14,203 nucleotides of DNA from an uncultured Lachnospiraceae bacterium (GTDB taxonomy: Bacteria; Bacillota; Clostridia; Lachnospirales; Lachnospiraceae), in the NCBI GenBank assembly GCA_910587105.1, contig CAJUMB010000074.1, positions 1-14,203 of the forward strand, read 5' to 3'. Positions 1 through 6,856 of the stretch are shown here, piece by piece. Under the pieces are notes generated by a model, which made no database searches, was not told where the DNA came from, and saw only the letters and a program-made list of their open reading frames with translations. Made by a program: the position numbers and the translations under genes. How positions within the stretch are numbered: the first letter of the stretch is position 1; the number at the start of each line of letters is the position of its first letter.

Positions 1-1
1 G

Positions 2-61
2 GCAAATCTGCCGCAAAGTGGGGCGTATGGGTGGCGTGAATGAATTTTCAAACACACTCTA
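2..61. repeat. Right end of a MITE-like palindromic repeat, cut by the window edge (copy 1)
   Basis: These bases match the right-hand 60 bases of the complete element at 4783-4946, in the same orientation, with only a few differences. The terminal repeat at 43-61 reads AATTTTCAAACACACTCTA, one base different from the other copy, and it ends in TA like that copy. The left part lies outside the window. The copy sits 64 bp downstream of the cysNC stop codon. Confidence 0.85.
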
Positions 62-125
62 GCACGTCAAACGTACTTTTCCATTGAAATAGCCCCTTTG
101 ACATGCCAATCATTCTAAAAATCAT

Positions 126-1967
126 TTACTCATTGTTTGATTTTCCTATTTCTTCCAGCCGTTCTACAATCTGCTCCACCGCTTCTTCTAAGGTACAGGT
201 GCTGGTATCAATCTGAATCTCCGGATTTGACGGCGGCTCATAGGCGCTGGATATTCCCGTGAAATTGGGTATTTCTCCTTTGCGCGCCTTTGCATACAGA
301 CCTTTCACGTCCCGTTTTTCACATACCTCCAGAGGTGTGCTCACGTAGATTTCCACAAAGTTATCTCCGATAACCGTCCGGGCATTTTCCCGGTCCTGCG
401 CATAGGGGGAAATAAATGCTGTTAATACAATCAGTCCTGCATCATTCATCAGCTTAGAAACTTCAGCCACCCGGCGTATATTTTCTATCCGGTCCTGCTG
501 GGTAAAGCCCAGGTTCCTGCACAATCCCATCCGCACATTGTCACCGTCCAGCAGCATAGTATGACGTCCCAGAGCCAGAAGGCGTTTTTCCAGAGCATTG
601 GCCAGCGCCGACTTTCCGGAACCGGACAGACCGGTAAACCACAGTGTCAGCGGCTCCTGGCCTTTCTGGGCAGAGCGCATCTGCCTGGTCACATCTGTCT
701 CCTGCCATACCAGATTGTCCGAACGGCGCAGGTCATGCTTGATCACTCCGCAGGCCGAGGTCATATTGGTCACACGGTCTGTCAGAATGAAACCGCCCAT
801 GGCCTCACATCTGCTGAATTTATCCATCACAATCTTTTCCGACAGGGAAATCTGGCAGTCTGCAATTTCATTTTTATAAATCACATCTGCCGGAACGTGT
901 CTTCCGTCGTTAATGTCAATTTTATATTTCACGGACATGACAGTACCAGGTGTGGTCTTTGTTCCCAATTTCACAAAATAGTTCTTTCCCGGAATCAGTG
1001 GTTCATCATCCATCCACAAGAGCCTTGCAGAAATCATATTGCTGACCATTCCGCTAAAGCCGCTGACCAGCACACATCCTCTGGAAACATCCACTTCCCG
1101 GTCAAAGGCAATGGACACCGGCCATCCCGCCTCCGCTGTCTCCACCAGGGCATCCCCCCGGTAAATGCTTTTCACTTTTGCCTTCTCTCCGTTGGGAAGC
1201 ACGGTAACCTCTGAAGAGACTGAAATACTTCCGGACTCAATCTGTCCCTGGAAACCACGGTACTCAGAATTAGGCCTGCATACCCTCTGCACAGGCATTA
1301 CAAATCCGGCTTCTTCCTTCTGCCCGGATGACACATCCACCTGTTCCAGATAAGCCAGAAGGGGTTTTCCCTCATACCAGCCCATCCGCACAGAGGTATC
1401 ATTGATATTATCCCCCTCCGTGGCAGATACTGGAATGCTGCAGGCACTCTCCACCTGGAATCCTGCAGTGATTTTCTCAATCTCCAGCACCACTTCATCA
1501 AAATATTTCTTATCATAGTGCACCAGGTCCATTTTATTCACCGCAAATACAAAGTGCCGGATTCCCATCAGATTACAAATGCGGATATGCCGGCGGGTCT
1601 GTCTCTGCACGCCTTTTGCCACATCCACCAGAATCACAGCCAGGTCTGCGAAGGATGCCCCCACAGCCATATTCCTGGTATATTCCTCATGTCCCGGCGC
1701 GTCCGCCACGATAAAACTTCTGTTATCTGTGGAGAAATACCGATATGCCACATCAATGGTGATCCCCTGTTCCCTCTCAGCCATCAGCCCGTCCAAAAGC
1801 AGAGAATAATCCAGAGTGCCATTCCTGCTTTTCAGTCTGCTGTCCATCTCCAGCGCCCTTTTCTGGTCCGTATATAAAAGCTTTGCATCGTAAAGCATAT
1901 GGCCGATCAATGTAGATTTCCCGTCATCCACACTTCCACACGTAAGAAATTTCAATAAATCTTTCAT
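126..1967 (-). CDS. cysNC: Bifunctional sulfate adenylyltransferase GTPase subunit / adenylylsulfate kinase (CysN-CysC fusion)
   Basis: The 613-residue protein joins two sulfate-activation enzymes. Residues 1 to about 420 are the EF-Tu-like GTPase subunit of ATP sulfurylase. Its P-loop is GSVDDGKS (11-18), with REQGIT (65-70), DAPGH (89-93) and NKMD (144-147). Residues about 437-613 are APS kinase, with P-loop GLSGSGKS (446-453), DGDN (474-477) and FISPY (518-522), whose serine matches the phosphorylated-serine motif of this family. With CysD the protein makes APS from sulfate and ATP, driven by GTP hydrolysis; the kinase half then makes PAPS. All key motifs are present and the length fits NodQ/CysNC-type fusions. 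The ATG overlaps the cysD TAA by one base (TAATG), which suggests translational coupling. No reductase or sulfotransferase is visible nearby, so the fate of the PAPS cannot be read here. Confidence 0.96.
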   Translation of the reverse strand: MKDLLKFLTCGSVDDGKSTLIGHMLYDAKLLYTDQKRALEMDSRLKSRNGTLDYSLLLDGLMAEREQGITIDVAYRYFSTDNRSFIVADAPGHEEYTRNMAVGASFADLAVILVDVAKGVQRQTRRHIRICNLMGIRHFVFAVNKMDLVHYDKKYFDEVVLEIEKITAGFQVESACSIPVSATEGDNINDTSVRMGWYEGKPLLAYLEQVDVSSGQKEEAGFVMPVQRVCRPNSEYRGFQGQIESGSISVSSEVTVLPNGEKAKVKSIYRGDALVETAEAGWPVSIAFDREVDVSRGCVLVSGFSGMVSNMISARLLWMDDEPLIPGKNYFVKLGTKTTPGTVMSVKYKIDINDGRHVPADVIYKNEIADCQISLSEKIVMDKFSRCEAMGGFILTDRVTNMTSACGVIKHDLRRSDNLVWQETDVTRQMRSAQKGQEPLTLWFTGLSGSGKSALANALEKRLLALGRHTMLLDGDNVRMGLCRNLGFTQQDRIENIRRVAEVSKLMNDAGLIVLTAFISPYAQDRENARTVIGDNFVEIYVSTPLEVCEKRDVKGLYAKARKGEIPNFTGISSAYEPPSNPEIQIDTSTCTLEEAVEQIVERLEEIGKSNNE

Positions 1968-2863
1968 TAGAAATAACCCTCTCTTTTCCGGCGTTCCATA
2001 CTTCCGGTTTCTTCATAATCAATTACCCGGCTGGTTCTCTCAGATGTGACTTCACCCAGAGTCTCTTTCACAATTTCCTCCAGTGTATCTGCCTCAGACT
2101 CCACAGCGCCTGTCAGCGGATAACATCCCAATGTACGGAAACGCACTTTTTTCTGCTGAACTTCCTCTCCATCCCTTAGTTTCATCCTCTCATCATCCAC
2201 CATAATCAGATTTCCATCCCGGAATACCACAGGGCGTTCTTTTGCAAAGTAGAGAGGTACGATATCAATATGTTCCCTGAGAATATACTGCCAGATATCT
2301 TTTTCCGTCCAGTTGGACAGGGGGAATACACGGATGCTCTCCCCGGAATAAATCCTGGTATTGTAGAGTTTCCACATCTCCGGCCTCTGGTTTTTCGGGT
2401 CCCATCCGTGGCTCTTATTCCTGAAAGAAAATACCCTTTCCTTTGCCCGGGATTTTTCCTCATCCCTGCGCCCTCCTCCGAAGGCGGCGGTGAACTGATA
2501 GTGGTCCAATGCCTGCCGGAGCGCCTGGGTTTTCATAATATCCGTATAGGCAGAGCCGTGGTCAAATGGATTGATCCCCTGTTTTACTCCGTCCTGATTG
2601 GTATAGACAATCATCTCAATTCCCAGTTCTTTGGCTTTCCGATCCCTGAATTCTATCATCTCGTGGAATTTCCAGGTGGTATCTATATGCATAAATGGAA
2701 AAGGCGGTTTCTCCGGATAAAATGCTTTCATCGCCAGATGAAGCATCACCGAACTGTCTTTTCCAATGGAATAAAGCATGACAGGCTTTTCGCATTCTGC
2801 AGCCACTTCACGCATAATATAGATGGCTTCCGCCTCCAATTCGTCTAAATACGATTGTGCCAT
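1967..2863 (-). CDS. cysD: Sulfate adenylyltransferase subunit 2 (CysD)
   Basis: The 298-residue protein is the catalytic subunit of heterodimeric ATP sulfurylase, which adenylates sulfate to APS in the cytoplasm. The PP-loop signature SIGKDSS is at residues 32-38. Other family blocks are FMHIDTTWKF, FGGGRRDEEKSRAKERVFSF, FPLSNWTEKDIWQYI and RTLGCYPLTGAVES. The length is normal for the family. The gene ends in a TAA that overlaps the cysNC start by one base, so the two subunits are probably made in step. It has a 216-bp upstream region with several inverted repeats (see the leader entry), which makes independent control likely. A weak purine-rich site, GGAAAGG, lies about 15 bases before the ATG, farther than usual; no better start is visible. 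Confidence 0.97.
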   Translation of the reverse strand: MAQSYLDELEAEAIYIMREVAAECEKPVMLYSIGKDSSVMLHLAMKAFYPEKPPFPFMHIDTTWKFHEMIEFRDRKAKELGIEMIVYTNQDGVKQGINPFDHGSAYTDIMKTQALRQALDHYQFTAAFGGGRRDEEKSRAKERVFSFRNKSHGWDPKNQRPEMWKLYNTRIYSGESIRVFPLSNWTEKDIWQYILREHIDIVPLYFAKERPVVFRDGNLIMVDDERMKLRDGEEVQQKKVRFRTLGCYPLTGAVESEADTLEEIVKETLGEVTSERTSRVIDYEETGSMERRKREGYF

Positions 2864-3079
2864 AATAATTTTTACACCAAACCTTTCCAGTGCATGTTTT
2901 TCATCTTATTGATCTTGCATGCACTTTAATCTCAGGTATTTTTTGTACCTGGGGTTATTCTACTTAGTAAAAGTGATGAAAATTTGTAGTTGTCTGCTGT
3001 CTCGAGAGATGCTGCAGAGAGGACGCCGCCACAGGGGGAGGGATACCCCTGGGAGCACTGGGGCGTCCGTCAAACATTA
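2864..3079 (-). promoter_or_regulatory. Structured leader / intergenic region upstream of cysD
   Basis: This 216-bp gap carries several inverted repeats. An outer stem, GGACGCC (3021-3027) with GGCGTCC (3062-3068), encloses an inner one, CAGGGG (3032-3037) with CCCCTG (3046-3051). A 6-bp stem pairs CAGGTA (2933-2938) with TACCTG (2946-2951). A perfect 8-bp repeat pairs AGTGCATG (2889-2896) with CATGCACT (2918-2925), just before the cysD start. A -10-like TAGAAT lies at 2962-2957 on the minus strand, but no good -35 goes with it. The outer hairpin directly follows the upstream gene and could slow or stop transcription, but it lacks a U-run. I found no T-box, SAM or other riboswitch core that I recognise. 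A control role is inference. Confidence 0.4.
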
Positions 3080-4699
3080 TCATCCAATATCCAACACTGA
3101 AGAAACAGGTTCCCCCTGGCTGTATTCAATGGATATCTCATCCCCCACATCATACCGCAGCACTTCCATAAAGTCTGCCAAAGGTACATCGAAGATCAGC
3201 TCACTGTTTTCCAATACCAGATAAAAATGAGTATTCCCCTCAATCACTCCCTGGGCAATCTTTTTAATCACCCCCTGTATTTTCTGGATATCCTGGGGGG
3301 TTGAGCTGGAACCTCCTCCTGTTTTCAGCATTTTTATATAAGTCTGCTCACAGGATGCCACCGTATCTCCAATGGCCACATTCTGGTATTTCTGAATATT
3401 GACCATGGCATATTTTTTCACCAGTCCGGCGTTATCTTTCAGTGCGATAAAGTACGTGGGCTCATCGGCTATATTCAGGAGCAGAGGGAATGTGGCCCGA
3501 TACCCAAGATTCTGTACCTGCCCTTCTGCAGATTCCATAGCCGAGTATTCTTCTGCACCGGCTACTTCGTAATACCGGGTCTCCCTGGTCCTCTGATTGA
3601 TCAAGACAAATCCCACGTTGGAGCGGTCTCCGCTGACAGAGGTGACGCCTGTGTAGACCCATACGTCGTCGTCCAGAGCCAGGTAGTTGTATCCTTCTGT
3701 GGTCTTCAGGCATCCCTTCTGACCCAGAATGCTGTTGAAGAAGCCGTTCACCAATGTGCCGTGGTAATCATAGAGTTCGATGAGCAGGTCTGCCGGATAT
3801 ACCCGGTCTACCCAGGTGGGGCAGTCCTCCACAGGCATGGATGTGCACTCTCCGGTGACTGCATTGCACAGAACTACTTTTCCAATGGTCTGTCCGCCGA
3901 ACAGGCCAATGGTAAATTCTTTTACTGGGCAGATCCAGTAGGGTGTTCCCTCATCGTCAATCTCAAAACTGAGCTGGTCAAAAATGTATGTGGGATACCG
4001 GAACCGGAGATGCCTGTAAATATTCCGGTTAAAGTACTCTGACTGAGAGTAGCGGATACCCGGTGACAGTTTTACCAGCTCTGTATTCTGGGTGGCCATG
4101 TCAATGGTAATATAAGCGGGAATTCCCTGCTTTTGGTTTGTCAGCCATTTAATGGGACTGGCGTACACCAGCGGTGTCACCCGGACAGGTCTTCCGTTCA
4201 CATTGATCTGGGAATAAATACTGCTCACTTCAAACTGAGAAACCATGTCCACCATGCTGCCCATTTTTCGATTTCCCAGAAGCTCTGCGGAATCCTTATC
4301 CAAAAGAGGAATCTGATTATAATTGACTTCTTTGATGTCTTCTGTAAAATCCCTGTTTTCCGGTTCCAGAAGTTTCTGGTATTTTCTCGCATTCACAATG
4401 GGGGATGACAGAACTGCTCCAATCAGATAGACCAGCAGTACTGCTGCAAACAGCCCAAGAACCAGCTTGACACTTTTCTTCTCTTTTGCCTTTGCCAGTA
4501 CGCCAAATCCCACTTTTTTCCCTGGTTCCACCGCAGTCTTCACCAGCACCTCCGCCAGAAGCACTCCCAGCAAAACGAGAACCAGAACCCAGAACCCACT
4601 GGCGTGGATATTGATGGCCGGCAGGGAAATATAATAGTAAATGCCGATTAAAATCAGCACCCCCAGGATGATGCCGGCGTTTCGTTTCCAATGTTTCAT
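3080..4699 (-). CDS. Conserved-looking three-helix membrane protein of unknown function
   Basis: I do not recognise a named family for this 539-residue protein. Three hydrophobic segments lie at about residues 8-27, 35-53 and 77-97, with basic residues before the first and between the second and third (KKVGFGVLAKAKEKK). The remaining roughly 440 residues are soluble and probably lie outside the membrane. They contain mixed beta-type sequence with many aromatic residues and blocks such as PYWICPVKEFTIGLFGGQ and a glycine/serine linker near residue 460 (GGGSSS). No catalytic motif stands out. The start is well supported: a GAAAGGAAAAG ribosome site precedes the ATG by a normal distance. The gene follows the RNase G gene in the same direction, now separated from it by the MITE. 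A sensor, envelope or scaffold role is possible; none is shown. Confidence 0.85.
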   Translation of the reverse strand: MKHWKRNAGIILGVLILIGIYYYISLPAINIHASGFWVLVLVLLGVLLAEVLVKTAVEPGKKVGFGVLAKAKEKKSVKLVLGLFAAVLLVYLIGAVLSSPIVNARKYQKLLEPENRDFTEDIKEVNYNQIPLLDKDSAELLGNRKMGSMVDMVSQFEVSSIYSQINVNGRPVRVTPLVYASPIKWLTNQKQGIPAYITIDMATQNTELVKLSPGIRYSQSEYFNRNIYRHLRFRYPTYIFDQLSFEIDDEGTPYWICPVKEFTIGLFGGQTIGKVVLCNAVTGECTSMPVEDCPTWVDRVYPADLLIELYDYHGTLVNGFFNSILGQKGCLKTTEGYNYLALDDDVWVYTGVTSVSGDRSNVGFVLINQRTRETRYYEVAGAEEYSAMESAEGQVQNLGYRATFPLLLNIADEPTYFIALKDNAGLVKKYAMVNIQKYQNVAIGDTVASCEQTYIKMLKTGGGSSSTPQDIQKIQGVIKKIAQGVIEGNTHFYLVLENSELIFDVPLADFMEVLRYDVGDEISIEYSQGEPVSSVLDIG

Positions 4700-4782
4700 A
4701 ATTTCTTTTCCTTTCTGTCCATTTATGGTTAATATTCCGTTTATCAGTCCACCTGATTCCGGAACATTTCTCAGCCACGTTC

Positions 4783-4946
4783 TAGAGCGTGTTTGAAAAT
4801 TGCTTTATGTCAACCGTGCGTCACAGTTTGTGGGAGATTTGCTCCGCATGAGGACGCTGTAGCGGGCTACAGCAACCGAATAAGGAGCAAATCTGCCGCA
4901 AAGTGGGGCGTGCGGGTGGCGTGAATGAATTTTCAAACACGCTCTA
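4783..4946. mobile_element. Complete 164-bp MITE-like palindromic element (copy 2)
   Basis: The element starts with TAGAGCGTGTTTGAAAATT (4783-4801) and ends with its exact reverse complement (4928-4946), a perfect 19-bp terminal inverted repeat. The inside is also palindromic: AGATTTGCTCC (4835-4845) pairs with GGAGCAAATCT (4884-4894), and GCTGTAGC (4856-4863) with GCTACAGC (4866-4873). The arms between also match imperfectly, so almost the whole element can form one long hairpin. It encodes no protein. TA at both ends fits a TA target duplication, as made by IS630/Tc1-mariner-type transposases; that assignment is inference. A second, partial copy in the same orientation is at 2-61. The minus-strand transcript of the RNase operon should run through it. 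Confidence 0.88.
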
Positions 4947-6159
4947 AAGCTTCAAAATCCTCTGACACAGGCCTGCGCACTTTCTGCCTGGTAACTTCTA
5001 CAATTTTCAATGCAGTCATATCCACCACATCAGCTTTCACCCGGTCCTTTTTCAGATATTTTCTGAATTCATAAATTAGTTCATTTTCGTATTCCGGCTG
5101 GTTCAGATTGATAAAATCCACCAAAATGATTCCTGATAAGTTGCGCAGACGAAGCTGAAATGCAATTTCACGGGCTGCCTCCAGATTGATCTTGTGGTAA
5201 GTCTCCTGAGATTTTTTATTGGACATATATTTTCCGGTATTCACGTCAATGGATACAAACGCCTCTGTCTGCTCAATCACCAAAAATCCCCCTGATTTCA
5301 GCCACACATGTTTTTCCAGCAGCCTGGATAACACTCCCTCCAGAGCGTACAGTTTGTTAAGAGGCATCAAAGTATCCCGGTAAAGGCGCAGTTTGTTCAG
5401 ATCTTCCGGCTGATATTCTGTCAGATACGTCTGAATTTTTTCATAAACTGCCGGTACATCGGTGACGATTTCCTCCAGATTTTCCGTGTAAGCATTCTGA
5501 ATTGCCCCCAGATAAAAAGGCTGGGCCTCCTGAATCAGGGAATAGCAAGTTCTGGACTGCCCCTTTTTTAGGACCTGGTGTCTGCGTTTTTTTAGTATGT
5601 CCAGTTCCTGGAATATCTGATCTTTATCCGCAGCCCCTGCATTGGTGCGCACAATCAGCCCATATTCCTCTGTGACTTCCGGTGCCAGCCATTCCTTTAG
5701 ACGGCGGCGGACATCTGCTGAAAGCTTTGCTGACACCCGCAGGACCGAAATGCCTGCAGCCAGAATCAGGTATTTACCGTGGAACTCCAGCTTTGAAGTA
5801 ACTGTAGGGCGCTTTCCACGCATGGCTTCCCGCATCACCTGAACAAGAAGCTGATCTCCTGCTTTTAACGTATACCGTCCGTTTATCTTATTTTTTCCGT
5901 TGGTATACACTGCATGTTCCTGTTCTTTCAGACTATAAAAACAGACGATCCCTTCCCCGATTCTCACGAAGGCTCCCTGAATATTGGAGACCACACGTTC
6001 TACCTGTCCGATGTAAATATTGCCAAGAATTCCTGTACAGTCCAGAGGAGAAAATGATATTTCTCTTGTCCCTGCCCCCTCCTCTATTTCCGCATACAGT
6101 GTGCAATCTCTGCCTCTCACCGGCATCTCTGTAACGATTAGCTTATTCAATATTTTCAC
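4933..6159 (-). CDS. rng: Ribonuclease E/G-family endoribonuclease, short form
   Basis: The 408-residue protein belongs to the RNase E/G family, which cuts single-stranded RNA during rRNA and mRNA processing. An S1-like RNA-binding domain covers about residues 40-115 (GNIYIGQVERVVSNIQGAFV). The two metal-binding aspartates of the catalytic DNase I-like domain are recognisable: D305 in SIDVNTG and D348 in IILVDF. It ends soon after EVTRQKVRRPV and lacks the CPxC zinc-link of E. coli RNase E/G, so it is shorter than the 489-residue E. coli RNase G. The annotated start is GTG; a TTG nine bases inside (MNKLIVTE, from 6150) has an AGGTGA ribosome site five bases ahead and is a serious alternative. 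The gene overlaps its upstream neighbour by 17 bases. Its last codons and TGA come from the MITE end (see findings). Confidence 0.93.
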   Translation of the reverse strand: MKILNKLIVTEMPVRGRDCTLYAEIEEGAGTREISFSPLDCTGILGNIYIGQVERVVSNIQGAFVRIGEGIVCFYSLKEQEHAVYTNGKNKINGRYTLKAGDQLLVQVMREAMRGKRPTVTSKLEFHGKYLILAAGISVLRVSAKLSADVRRRLKEWLAPEVTEEYGLIVRTNAGAADKDQIFQELDILKKRRHQVLKKGQSRTCYSLIQEAQPFYLGAIQNAYTENLEEIVTDVPAVYEKIQTYLTEYQPEDLNKLRLYRDTLMPLNKLYALEGVLSRLLEKHVWLKSGGFLVIEQTEAFVSIDVNTGKYMSNKKSQETYHKINLEAAREIAFQLRLRNLSGIILVDFINLNQPEYENELIYEFRKYLKKDRVKADVVDMTALKIVEVTRQKVRRPVSEDFEALERV

Positions 6160-6856
6160 CTAACCTGTCCAGAGGGACAAAACGCGGCCTTTCTGTACTG
6201 CCCTCATTGGCATATACTTCCGCCCTGTGGATGGCGCATCTGTCCCAATCCACATTTTGTCCCAGATAAGCTGAAAAAGCGTTCATAACCATCAAAGGTT
6301 TCACATAATTGGCACTGGAAGCCGCCAAACGCATGGTGCAGACACCATCTTTTGCTGATATCCGATAGATACCAGGCTTTAAGTCCACCGTTTTCCCGCC
6401 TTTTTTAGTCTCCTTCTCCACCCATATGGCTGGCTGGCTGTAAAAACGCTCCACTTTTCCGGCCAAATCTTCTATCTCTGGCTGTCCCTCCAGGGAAATC
6501 TCATAATCTGCCGCTGCTGTCATGGACATGGCATTATACTTTTTCCCTTCCGGCACCTCCCGGGCACTGAGTACCTGAAATCCCCATGTCATTGCACCGT
6601 TAAACCGGTCCACAAGCTCTCTGGAGGTGATTTTTTCGGATAATTCCATGTCAAAATACTCTCCCCCACTGGTCACACCTACACTGAGAGGTGCCGCAAA
6701 AGAGATGATCATATGGGGCCGGAATCCGCTGGAAAAGGCAATGGGAATCCCGGCTCTGCGCACGGCCTTCTGAAAATAGCGCATGGTATCCAGATGTCCC
6801 AGAAACTTCACAGGACCGTTCTTGGAAAACTTAACCCTTACTTTCAACGCATACAC
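6143..6856 (-). CDS. TIGR03936-type (DUF2344) radical SAM-linked protein
   Basis: The 237-residue protein matches the family named for its link to a radical SAM partner. Its N-terminal half shows the family pattern: a KNGPVKFLGHLDTMRYFQKA segment, then RRAGIPIAFSSGFRPH and a PLSVGVTSGGEYFDMEL segment. The family has no established biochemical role known to me. In many bacteria this domain is fused to the C-terminus of the TIGR03960 radical SAM protein; here the two are separate genes that overlap by 26 bases (6831-6856), which implies tight coupling. It also overlaps the ribonuclease gene downstream by 17 bases. Association with RNA or ribosome maturation is inference from the conserved neighbourhood. 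Confidence 0.92.
   Translation of the reverse strand: MYALKVRVKFSKNGPVKFLGHLDTMRYFQKAVRRAGIPIAFSSGFRPHMIISFAAPLSVGVTSGGEYFDMELSEKITSRELVDRFNGAMTWGFQVLSAREVPEGKKYNAMSMTAAADYEISLEGQPEIEDLAGKVERFYSQPAIWVEKETKKGGKTVDLKPGIYRISAKDGVCTMRLAASSANYVKPLMVMNAFSAYLGQNVDWDRCAIHRAEVYANEGSTERPRFVPLDRLGENIE

Noticed and set aside
2864..3079. A T-box or SAM riboswitch in front of cysD
   Set aside because: No TGGNACCGCG-like antiterminator element and no SAM-riboswitch core could be found; only unassigned hairpins remain.
4933..4980. The MITE as a truncation of RNase G that removed its zinc-link and C-terminus
   Set aside because: Removing the element and one TA restores an in-frame ending ALERG plus TGA three codons on, so the gene probably ended there already.
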